The translations under genes and the position numbers were made by a program. A stretch of 7,446 nt of DNA from Planctomycetaceae bacterium (GTDB lineage: Bacteria > Planctomycetota > Planctomycetia > Planctomycetales > Planctomycetaceae), in NCBI GenBank assembly GCA_029259875.1, contig JAJDEK010000202.1, positions 1-7,446 on the forward strand. The letters run 5' to 3'. Below are positions 1 through 5,927 of this stretch, piece by piece. Each line of letters begins with the position of its first letter. The stretch's first letter is position 1. Below the pieces are notes generated by a model. It searched no databases. It was not told where the DNA came from and saw only the letters and a list, made by a program, of their open reading frames with translations.

Positions 1-727
1 ATCTCCAATCGATTTTAAAAAAATTCCCCTGGAAATAATGCTTGTTAACTCTGAGGGAACTCGGCGATTACTTGAATTGGCCAAAATAAATGGAGCGAGA
101 TTTTTAGAGGCTTCGACTTCAGAAGTTTATGGAACCGCGCAACGTGTACCCATAGATGAAGATCATCCGTTAGTTGGTCAGTCACCTTACTCTGCCAGTA
201 AAATTGGAGCCGACAAGATGGCAGAGAGTTTTTATCTCTCTTTCGGATTACCAGTCGTCACCGCCAGGCCGTTTAATACCTATGGTCCAAGGCAGACCGC
301 TCGGGCAGTCATTCCCACCATTGCCAGCCAATTACAAGCTGGATGTACAGAATTGAAATTAGGTGCATTAACACCGACACGCGATTTTAATTTTGCGACC
401 GATACGGCCGCTGGGATGATTGCTTTAGCTTTGTGCAAACAATCGGAGGGAGAAGTTGTCAACATTGGTAGTGGTGAAGAATGGTCGATTGAAGAGACAG
501 CGAAAATACTGATGGAAGTGACTGGGCGGGATGTTCCCATTCTTTGTGACGAGGATCGGATTCGTCCCGAAAAAAGTGAAGTCAATCGCCTTTTAGCTGA
601 CAATACCAAGATTCATCAATTAACTGGTTGGAAGAGCGAAGTTTCGTTCAAAAGTGGATTGGAGAAGACTGCAGAGTGGGTAGGCCGTAATATTCACTTT
701 TTTAATGCAGAACGTTACACAATTTAA
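1..727 (+). CDS. NAD-dependent sugar-nucleotide 4,6-dehydratase, LegB-like (5' end outside window)
   Basis: This is an extended short-chain dehydrogenase/reductase. It is open in frame from base 2 and ends with TAA at 725-727, giving 241 visible residues. About 80-100 N-terminal residues, including the glycine-rich NAD loop, lie upstream, so the ATG at 38 is internal. Visible in order (numbering from base 2): ASTSEVYG (residues 37-44), the catalytic YSASK with Tyr63 and Lys67, RPFNTYGPRQ, the PTRDF substrate-site segment, VNIGSGEE, and RIRPEKSEV near the C-terminus. YSASKIGADK, ARAVIPTI and RIRPEKSEV are typical of LegB, the UDP-GlcNAc/GDP-GlcNAc 4,6-dehydratase that starts legionaminic-type sugar synthesis. 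The exact substrate cannot be read from sequence; other 4,6-dehydratases or 4-epimerases remain possible. The first visible residues look more like the UDP-xylose-synthase branch (see findings). It sits at the head of a polysaccharide gene set and is separated from the flippase gene by 116 bases. Confidence 0.85.
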   Translation, partial: SPIDFKKIPLEIMLVNSEGTRRLLELAKINGARFLEASTSEVYGTAQRVPIDEDHPLVGQSPYSASKIGADKMAESFYLSFGLPVVTARPFNTYGPRQTARAVIPTIASQLQAGCTELKLGALTPTRDFNFATDTAAGMIALALCKQSEGEVVNIGSGEEWSIEETAKILMEVTGRDVPILCDEDRIRPEKSEVNRLLADNTKIHQLTGWKSEVSFKSGLEKTAEWVGRNIHFFNAERYTI

Positions 728-772
728 TTGATCATAGAATTAGAGATGATTCCGAGGGATTGGAAATAATTT

Positions 773-838
773 ATGCAACGGATTGTGTGGATCAAAGCAT
801 TACTTGTGAAACCTTTTGAGATTTCAGGAAGGTTTTAG
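773..838 (+). CDS. possible 21-codon upstream ORF before the flippase gene
   Basis: ATG at 773 opens a 21-residue reading frame, MQRIVWIKALLVKPFEISGR plus F, that stops at TAG 836-838, five bases before the flippase ATG at 844. A weak GGA lies 8 bases upstream of its start. It spans the hairpin that covers the flippase ribosome binding site, so its translation could open that structure and hand ribosomes on. The frame is too short for coding statistics to help and may be chance. I recognise no family. Confidence 0.2.
   Translation: MQRIVWIKALLVKPFEISGRF
809..835 (+). promoter_or_regulatory. ribosome binding site of the flippase gene inside a hairpin
   Basis: AGGAAGG at 826-832, 11 bases before the ATG at 844, is the only good Shine-Dalgarno match and fixes the flippase start. 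The reading frame is closed by TGA at 817-819, so no earlier ATG is available. AAACCTT (809-815) and AAGGTTT (829-835) form a perfect 7-bp inverted repeat whose 3' arm contains the AAGG of this site. The folded mRNA could therefore mask it. A 7-bp repeat with this loop can arise by chance in AT-rich DNA, so regulation is only a suggestion. Confidence 0.45.
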
Positions 839-843
839 ATCAA

Positions 844-2361
844 ATGGTGGGGCGATCCGTTTCTCTGGCAGTAATGTTAGTTGCCATCGCAATGTTATTG
901 GGGCGTTTGACAGGCTTATTCCGAGTGCTGGGGCTTGCTTCCGTATTAGGAGTTTCACATGCGAATGATCTGGCTATATTAGTAATATCCGTTCCTGATA
1001 TCTTGAATGCGATGTTAATTGGTGGTGCGATGGCCGCTGTGTTAGTTCCGGAAATGCATCGTAGAAGCCAAAATATTTCTGAGCAGAGCGCCAATCAACT
1101 GATTGTTCAATCTTTTTTTGTTGTTGCTGTGATTTCCAGTTTGTTCGCAATTATATTAGCGATTTGTTCGTCATGGTTTACCCAGTTGTTAGCCTCTGGA
1201 TTTACAACTTCACAAATTAATGATGCCAGTAAATTAATCACGATTGTTTTATTAGCTTTTCCAATTAGTGCCGTCACTGCAGTCACCGCAGCTGCTTTGC
1301 AAGGTTATCACAAACCAACGATTCCGGCGTATGGCAATTTGTTTTTCAACATTATTCTTCTGGTGGCAATATTTTTCTGGGTGACACCTGAAAATATCAC
1401 AATCATCGCTTGGGCTGTCGTTGTGGCCGTTTCATTTCGATTACTAACTCAAGTAGTAAGCTGCTTTGCCGTTGGATCTCTTCGTGGTGGATTTCAATCG
1501 TTAACACGATTCTCTACTTTGAATCGAAGCTTAATGCTGAAATATTTCCATGCTCTGACTGCGATCGGAGTTGTTGTTGCATTTCCAGTAGTATCACGTT
1601 CTTTTGCTTCAGCATTTGAAGGCGGAATCAGTTTGTTTGAATATGCCATAAAACTAGTGGAACTGCCACGTGGGCTGTTGGGCGCTACACTAACAATGGT
1701 AATTTTTCCACGATTAAGTCGCATTTTTTCTGAAGGAAACACAGCCGAAGGCGCAAAATTAATCAGTCATGCGGCGGGATTAATTCTCTTAATAACAATT
1801 CCAGTAACTGTTGCCGTCTATGGTTGTGCGGAACCAGTTGTTTCTCTGCTTTTTGAAAGAGGCCTGTTTTCAGCATTAGATTCTGCCAACACAGCAAAAT
1901 TATTGCAGATTGCGATCATCTCAATACCGGCATTGATCCTTTCAATTCTCACAATGGATGTGTTTTATGCGAGACATGAAACCATGGTTCCATTCAAGAT
2001 CAGCATAATATCGTTGGGTTGTCTAATCTTATTTTCCATGGTTTTAAGAGACTCGATGGGAGTCTCCGGGGTTATGCTTGCATTTGTCATTGCTAGCTGG
2101 TTTCACTTTTTAGCATTGACAATTTCATTACATGTAAAATTAAAAGTCTCTGTTATTGAAGGAGTCAATATTAAACACTGTGCTGCTTTAATCCTGCTGA
2201 CATTATTGGGTATTGCCTTCTCGGCAATGATGGTCAGGTTAGTCTCTGAGCCATTATTACTGATTACTTATTCTATATTACTGGGACTAGTCTGTTTTGG
2301 GGCCATCTTATGGATCTTGAAGAATCAACTGCCTAGGTTCAATAGGAGACTGACTTTATAA
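844..2361 (+). CDS. MurJ/MviN-superfamily lipid-linked oligosaccharide flippase (divergent paralogue)
   Basis: A 505-residue polytopic inner-membrane protein, about the usual MurJ length (~510). Hydrophobic segments run from residue 5 to about 490, consistent with roughly 14 helices. The N-terminal pattern GRLTGLFR (20-27), Asn-Asp (41-42), VPDIL (50-54) and GGAMAAVLVPE (60-70) lines up with E. coli MurJ. So do QGYHKPTIPA (153-162), KLVELPRGLLG (270-280), FERGLF (337-342) and FYARHETMVPFKI (374-386). MurJ flips lipid II; relatives in polysaccharide loci may carry other undecaprenyl-linked sugars. By my hand alignment Arg21, Arg27 and Asp42 match E. coli Arg18, Arg24 and Asp39. Asn55 and Lys270 replace the essential Arg52 and Arg270. 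This and the operon setting favour a dedicated polysaccharide exporter over the housekeeping lipid II flippase. The stop TAA shares its last base with the ATG of the aldolase gene, so translation is probably coupled. Confidence 0.85.
   Translation: MVGRSVSLAVMLVAIAMLLGRLTGLFRVLGLASVLGVSHANDLAILVISVPDILNAMLIGGAMAAVLVPEMHRRSQNISEQSANQLIVQSFFVVAVISSLFAIILAICSSWFTQLLASGFTTSQINDASKLITIVLLAFPISAVTAVTAAALQGYHKPTIPAYGNLFFNIILLVAIFFWVTPENITIIAWAVVVAVSFRLLTQVVSCFAVGSLRGGFQSLTRFSTLNRSLMLKYFHALTAIGVVVAFPVVSRSFASAFEGGISLFEYAIKLVELPRGLLGATLTMVIFPRLSRIFSEGNTAEGAKLISHAAGLILLITIPVTVAVYGCAEPVVSLLFERGLFSALDSANTAKLLQIAIISIPALILSILTMDVFYARHETMVPFKISIISLGCLILFSMVLRDSMGVSGVMLAFVIASWFHFLALTISLHVKLKVSVIEGVNIKHCAALILLTLLGIAFSAMMVRLVSEPLLLITYSILLGLVCFGAILWILKNQLPRFNRRLTL
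2344..2348 (+). promoter_or_regulatory. ribosome binding site of the aldolase gene, inside the flippase gene
   Basis: AGGAG lies 12 bases before the ATG at 2361, within the last codons of the flippase gene. The two genes share a TAATG junction (2359-2363). This supports both the chosen start and co-expression of flippase and aldolase. Confidence 0.6.
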
Positions 2362-3194
2362 TGAAGTATTTATTTATTACCGATTGCCCTGAAATTGCTA
2401 AATATGTAGATCTATGTGGTGTAGAGCGGATCTTTGTTGACCTGGAATTGATTGGTAAAGTGAAACGACAGGGAGGCAGGGATACGGTGATATCCCGACA
2501 CAGTGTGGAAAATATTTCCAGAGTCAAAGCAGCGGTGAATCAAGCAGAAGTGTTAGTAAGGCTAAATCCGCTCAATCCTAATTCAGCTGAAGAAATTGAA
2601 AACGTATTAGATCAGGGAGCAGATTGTTTAATGCTTCCCATGTTTCGGTCTGTAGAGGAAATTGACTGGTTTTGTCAGCGTGTGAAACATCGTGCCGCAG
2701 TTGTTCCGTTAGTTGAAACCATAGGAGCTATGCAGAGCCTTGCTGAAATCGTTCAGGTTCCCGGAGTGACTCAAATCCACATTGGCTTAAATGATTTACA
2801 TCTCGATTTAGAACTCAGTTTTGTGTTCGAGCTGATGTCAAATGGCATGGTGGAAAAAATGGCTGGCATATGTCGAAATGCTAAGATGCCCTTTGGGGTG
2901 GGCGGCATTTCGACAATAGATCAAGGACTTGTTTCAGGGAAACAAGTTTTAAGTGAGCATGCCAGGCTTGAGTCAGAATGGGTTATTCTATCGCGTTCAT
3001 TTCATCAGCTTTCAACAAATTTAACAGAATTACAGGCAAGAATTAATCTCCCTCAAGAACTCGAGAAGATCAACAATGTTCACTTGGCATTTCTTAACAG
3101 GTCAAGATTTGAAGTCGAACACGACAAACAATTGCTTTATCGATTAATCAATGATGTTGTATCGAATCAAAAAAAAGAAAGAACTGCTTCGTGA
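2361..3194 (+). CDS. HpcH/HpaI aldolase / citrate lyase family protein
   Basis: A 277-residue soluble protein with the pattern of the metal-dependent (class II) pyruvate aldolases and CitE-like lyases, a TIM-barrel superfamily. Strand-end motifs in order: FVDLEL (25-30), VRLNP with Arg67, CLMLPMFRSVEE (89-100), PLVET with Glu119, HIGLNDLHLDL with Asp145 (140-150), PFGVGGIS (177-184) and VILSRSF (208-214). Arg67 is the expected pyruvate/carboxylate contact. Glu119 and Asp145 match the usual metal ligands. The Glu-His pair of E. coli HpaI is Glu29-Leu30 here, and a segment RQGGRDTVISRHS (36-48) follows with a candidate His47. The family makes or cleaves C-C bonds of 2-keto acids; the substrate here is unknown. 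The setting between a flippase and an acyltransferase pair suggests a role in making or modifying an acidic sugar or a polymer substituent. It overlaps the flippase by one base. The gene contains two strong inverted repeats (2871-2947). Confidence 0.8.
   Translation: MKYLFITDCPEIAKYVDLCGVERIFVDLELIGKVKRQGGRDTVISRHSVENISRVKAAVNQAEVLVRLNPLNPNSAEEIENVLDQGADCLMLPMFRSVEEIDWFCQRVKHRAAVVPLVETIGAMQSLAEIVQVPGVTQIHIGLNDLHLDLELSFVFELMSNGMVEKMAGICRNAKMPFGVGGISTIDQGLVSGKQVLSEHARLESEWVILSRSFHQLSTNLTELQARINLPQELEKINNVHLAFLNRSRFEVEHDKQLLYRLINDVVSNQKKERTAS
2871..2915 (+). repeat. perfect 11-bp inverted repeat with nested inner stem, inside the aldolase gene
   Basis: TGTCGAAATGC (2871-2881) is exactly reverse-complementary to GCATTTCGACA (2905-2915). 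The 23-base spacer carries a further GCCC (2888-2891) / GGGC (2900-2903) pair around an 8-base loop. In the protein this encodes CRNAKMPFGVGGIST, which includes the conserved PFGVGGI motif, so part of the sequence is fixed by the protein. By simple arithmetic an 11-bp perfect repeat with a spacer under 30 bases is expected about 0.05 times in a random window of this size. Confidence 0.75.
2924..2950 (+). repeat. 9-bp hairpin with 3-base loop followed by TTT, inside the aldolase gene
   Basis: ACTTGTTTC (2927-2935) pairs perfectly with GAAACAAGT (2939-2947) around the loop AGG. With G-U pairs the stem can extend to 2924/2950. The 3' arm ends in four T residues (2947-2950), giving a terminator-like look, but the run is short and the stem has only three G-C pairs. 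It begins 12 bases after the preceding inverted repeat ends. It lies in codons for LVSGKQV of the aldolase. A true terminator in the middle of the gene would block the end of its own message, so an attenuator or simple coincidence is more likely than full termination. Confidence 0.65.
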
Positions 3195-3277
3195 GGACAG
3201 CCAGATAATTTTCTGAGCCTCAATAAATAATTAGAGAAAATGTTTTCGGAACCACGCTATCCAGTATAGATATCGAG

Positions 3278-4384
3278 ATGAAAATGTCTGAAACACAAAA
3301 CGACCTGAAAATTGATAAGCAGAGTAAGAGATTCTGTCAAATATTTCTCATATCCTGGTTAGGTGCTTTCGGATTGATTTTTCTGACCAACTATATTGTG
3401 AATCCATATGGTGATTATGGAACTACATTTTTTCGACCCCTTGTTCAAACAGCACGTAATGACAAGGTGTATTTACTTTCGCAGTTAAACACAAAACCTA
3501 AAGGAGTGATTATCGGATCCTCCCGTGTTATGCGAATGGAGCCCGATTATTTGAAGTCAATATTTGGTTATGACTTTTTTAATTTTGGTGTTAATTCAGC
3601 AATGCCTGAGGATTATTTAGCGATATTAAGGCACTATGAAAAACGTTGTGGGAAGCCACCAGAAATGGCGATTTTAGGAGTCGATATTTACTCATTTACA
3701 GATGCGTTGCCAATGGATTCCCGTTTAGCAAATTGTCCGGAACTTTTTGATAACCTGACTGAATTACAAGGGGATTCTGTTCAAAAATGGAAAACTCAAT
3801 TCACCCGTCACCGTAAATTAGTCAAAGAAAATTTGAAATTTTACATGTTGAAAGATTCGCTTCGGTCTTTGAAGTTAGAGCTATGGGATGGGGGGAAAGG
3901 TGATGCAAATAATGAGTTTATTTCGAATGGAATGATGGTAGATCGTTTGACAAAAAAACAAAATGCAGATGGGACATTTGATCTTGCAAAAGAAATTGAG
4001 TTTCACAAATCTGACTATGCTCGGCGATACAACGGGTTTGATTCTCTTTCGAAAATTCGGTGTGAATATTTCGAAACATTTCTACAAGAATGCTATGAAA
4101 AAAATATTAAACTGCTCGTCTTTTTAACTCCCTTACATCCTGAATTGATTAGCGATTTGGAAGAGAAGACCACATTCAAGCACAGAAGAGAAGAGGTCAT
4201 TACTTATTTAAATGATCAATGTGGAAAAAAACATGTTCGATTTTACGAATTTTCTAAAATCGATTCATTTCAAGGGATAGCTGATGATTTTCATGATGGT
4301 GTGCATGCAACTGTTATGAATAATCGCCGAATCATCAATTGTATGATACCTAGAATATCAGGCAAAAAAAATAATGCTTTTTAA
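3278..4384 (+). CDS. membrane-anchored SGNH-like protein, partner of the MBOAT acyltransferase (AlgJ/AlgX/DltD-like)
   Basis: A 368-residue protein with a short basic cytoplasmic N-terminus, one membrane helix at about 21-42 and a long region predicted to lie in the periplasm. SGNH-type blocks are visible: VIIGSSR (77-83), with Ser82 in the place of the GDS serine; FNFGVNSA (101-108); ILGVDIYSF (132-140); and a C-terminal Asp340-Gly-Val-His343 dyad. In AlgI-AlgJ/X, DltB-DltD and PatA-PatB-like systems an MBOAT protein carries the acyl group across the membrane and an SGNH protein passes it to the polymer. The same is inferred here. No close family name can be assigned. Translation may start at ATG 3278 or ATG 3284. 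The ribosome binding site is poor for both, though GAG at 3275-3277 is better spaced for 3284. It follows the aldolase after 83 bases and its last 11 bases overlap the MBOAT gene. A bulged 12-bp hairpin lies at 4047-4076. Confidence 0.75.
   Translation: MKMSETQNDLKIDKQSKRFCQIFLISWLGAFGLIFLTNYIVNPYGDYGTTFFRPLVQTARNDKVYLLSQLNTKPKGVIIGSSRVMRMEPDYLKSIFGYDFFNFGVNSAMPEDYLAILRHYEKRCGKPPEMAILGVDIYSFTDALPMDSRLANCPELFDNLTELQGDSVQKWKTQFTRHRKLVKENLKFYMLKDSLRSLKLELWDGGKGDANNEFISNGMMVDRLTKKQNADGTFDLAKEIEFHKSDYARRYNGFDSLSKIRCEYFETFLQECYEKNIKLLVFLTPLHPELISDLEEKTTFKHRREEVITYLNDQCGKKHVRFYEFSKIDSFQGIADDFHDGVHATVMNNRRIINCMIPRISGKKNNAF
4047..4076 (+). repeat. 12-bp hairpin with one bulged base, inside the SGNH-like gene
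   Basis: TTTCGAAAATTC (4047-4058) pairs with GAATATTTCGAAA (4064-4076) around the 5-base loop GGTGT. A4068 is the only unpaired base in the stem. The two copies of the palindrome TTTCGAAA (4047-4054, 4069-4076) make up the outer eight pairs and are also a direct repeat 22 bases apart. The codons encode part of SLSKIRCEYFETF. No T-run follows, so it is not a terminator. Confidence 0.6.
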
Positions 4385-5774
4385 CAGTTATATTTTTGTG
4401 TTGGCATTCCTACCAATCGTGTTGCTGGTCTGGTGGAGCCCTTTATTAAATACACGTTTTCGGCTGATCAGTCTGGTCATCGCCAGTTACACATTTTATG
4501 GGTGGTGGGACTATCGTTTTGTTGCGCTATTATTCATTTCAACTCTCATTGATTATAGATGTGGCCAACTGATTCATAAAAGTATACTGAAAAACCGTAG
4601 ATTGTTTTGGTTGGTTGTTTCTCTGATTTCCAATCTAGGAATTTTAGGGTTCTTTAAATATTCCGGTTTCTTTGCGAAATCAATTAATTCTCTGACAGCT
4701 TGGATTGCCGGTGGGGGAGAGATTCCCGTTCCCGATATCATTTTACCTGCCGGGATATCATTTTATACATTCCAAACGATGAGTTTTTCAATTGATGTTT
4801 ACCGCAGACAAGCACGACCGACCGAAAGTTTCTGGCACTTCGCTGCTTATGTTTCAATGTTTCCTCAACTCATTGCCGGTCCGATTGTGCGTTATACGGA
4901 AATCGAAAGTCAATTAAGGTCGATTCCTGAAAAAATTAATCAGAATCAGTTTGCCCGTGGCATCTACTTTTTTGTTATTGGCATGGTTCAGAAAGTGTTA
5001 TTCGCTGATCTGATCGCGGCGGCTTTTGAACCTCTGATGGAAAATTATCAATCCCTGGCTTTCGTCGGGAGCTGGTTTTGTATGTTAGGGTATACTTGCC
5101 AACTCTATTTTGATTTCGCCGGATATAGCAATATGGCTGTGGGATTAGGGTTGATGCTGGGATTCTCATTTCCCCAAAACTTCAATTCTCCCTACCAGGC
5201 CACGAATATTTCAGATTTCTGGCGTCGTTGGCATATGACACTTTCAAGCTGGTTGCGGGATTATTTATTTATTCCTCTGGGGGGGAGTCATGGAAAGCAT
5301 TTCCGAACGTTGCGAAATTTGGTGATTGTCATGTTTTTAGGAGGCCTCTGGCATGGAGCAAACTGGACGTTCGTGATTTGGGGGCTCTATCACGGGGGAT
5401 TGTTAGCTGCTTATTTTGCGATTCGATCCTGGAAAAAAATCGAGATTCCCTCCTTGATAGGGCGATGGGTCACATTTCTCTTAGTGGTTGTTGGATGGGT
5501 TATCTTTCGGTCATCAGATATGACAATGTGTGGAAATATTCTGGCTTCCATGATAGGGCTTCATGGAATGTATGGATCGCCTGAAGATTGGACAGTCATT
5601 CAAAAATCACTACCACTTTTGATTTCTCTATTATTCATTGTTTTTTGTATTCCGAACGCATGGAATTGGAACTTTAAACCACGCTGGCAGACGGCAGTTG
5701 TTTTAGGTTCCTTGTTAGCCCTTTGTGTTTTAAGGTTCAGTACTGAAAGTCCTTTTCTCTATTTTCAATTCTAA
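4374..5774 (+). CDS. AlgI-type MBOAT family polysaccharide O-acyltransferase
   Basis: A 466-residue polytopic membrane protein, in the usual range for AlgI-like MBOAT enzymes (roughly 460-520). Conserved segments in order: FYGWWDYRF (41-49), LPAGISFYTFQTMSFSIDVY (124-143), QLIAGPIVRY (165-174), YFDFAGYSNMAVGLGLMLGF (245-264), DFWRRWHMTLSSWLRDYLF (281-299) and LGGLWHGANWTF (322-333), ending in LYFQF. His287 in RRWHM and His327 in LWHGA match the conserved family histidines, the latter being the likely catalytic one. AlgI moves acetyl groups from the cytoplasm for O-acetylation of a secreted polymer; here the acyl donor and acceptor are unknown. The gene overlaps the SGNH-like gene by 11 bases, and the two are best read as a transporter/transferase pair. 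Only AGG at 4360-4362 resembles a ribosome binding site, so it probably depends on coupled translation. It lacks the obvious alginate-operon neighbours and should not be called algI. Confidence 0.93.
   Translation: MLFNSYIFVLAFLPIVLLVWWSPLLNTRFRLISLVIASYTFYGWWDYRFVALLFISTLIDYRCGQLIHKSILKNRRLFWLVVSLISNLGILGFFKYSGFFAKSINSLTAWIAGGGEIPVPDIILPAGISFYTFQTMSFSIDVYRRQARPTESFWHFAAYVSMFPQLIAGPIVRYTEIESQLRSIPEKINQNQFARGIYFFVIGMVQKVLFADLIAAAFEPLMENYQSLAFVGSWFCMLGYTCQLYFDFAGYSNMAVGLGLMLGFSFPQNFNSPYQATNISDFWRRWHMTLSSWLRDYLFIPLGGSHGKHFRTLRNLVIVMFLGGLWHGANWTFVIWGLYHGGLLAAYFAIRSWKKIEIPSLIGRWVTFLLVVVGWVIFRSSDMTMCGNILASMIGLHGMYGSPEDWTVIQKSLPLLISLLFIVFCIPNAWNWNFKPRWQTAVVLGSLLALCVLRFSTESPFLYFQF
4734..4765 (+). repeat. 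12-bp direct repeat inside the MBOAT gene
   Basis: GATATCATTTTA occurs at 4734-4745 and again at 4754-4765, 20 bases apart. The two copies are read in different frames and encode DIIL and part of GISFY. The second falls in a conserved family motif, so no function is inferred. Confidence 0.5.
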
Positions 5775-5927
5775 TTGTAAATTTGAGATAAATAGAGACT
5801 TCCGAGTGTGTTCTTTTTCTCGCTATTGCTATGACCTTGCATTAAACTAATGATAGTCTTTGAAGACGAGTGAGTTATTCATCCATTAATAAAAACCGAC
5901 AAGGTACGCGAAGGACTTAAACAACTG
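5775..5927 (+). promoter_or_regulatory. 153-base spacer, possible operon boundary before the UDP-xylose synthase gene
   Basis: This is the largest gap in the window and the only place after base 844 where transcription might plausibly restart, since the downstream pair is tightly coupled. I see no convincing -35/-10 pair and no strong terminator. A small inverted repeat GTCTT-TG-AAGAC lies at 5856-5867. AAGGA at 5911-5915 is the probable ribosome binding site for the ATG at 5928 (12 bases between). No small ORF with a good start was found here. Confidence 0.3.

Noticed and set aside
190..226. 8-bp inverted repeat CTCTGCCA / TGGCAGAG in the dehydratase gene
   Set aside because: It has a 21-base spacer and lies in codons for a conserved region; such repeats are expected a few times per window.
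840..1094. Minus-strand frame overlapping the start of the flippase gene
   Set aside because: It mirrors codons of a clearly conserved MurJ-like N-terminus and has no supporting ribosome binding site or motif.
2048..2066. 7-bp hairpin GAGACTC / GAGTCTC in the flippase gene
   Set aside because: Stems of this size with short loops are expected two or three times by chance in a window this long.
3236..3277. Possible promoter upstream of the SGNH-like gene (TATAGA at 3265-3270)
   Set aside because: The matching -35 (GTTTTC at 3242) is poor, and the -10 would lie so close to ATG 3278 that the message would be nearly leaderless.
5546..5568. 8-bp hairpin TTCCATGA / TCATGGAA in the MBOAT gene
   Set aside because: About 0.7 such stems are expected by chance, it has no T-run, and it stands alone.
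5228..5584. 118-codon + strand frame inside the MBOAT gene
   Set aside because: It is entirely out of frame within a well-conserved membrane-protein gene, and its translation has no recognisable motif.
844..5774. Central genes as a low-G+C transferred island compared with the flanking SDR genes
   Set aside because: Hand counts of 60-base blocks gave 38 % (1921), 23 % (2101), 35 % (3961) and 35 % (4561) centrally, against 43-48 % in the SDR genes. Other central blocks reached 47 % (2641) and 43 % (5101). There is no clean boundary and no mobile element, so the difference may simply reflect membrane-protein codon content.
5801..5830. Possible terminator after the MBOAT gene (CGAG / CTCG around a T-rich stretch)
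   Set aside because: The stem is only 4 bp and the T-run is in the loop, not after the stem.
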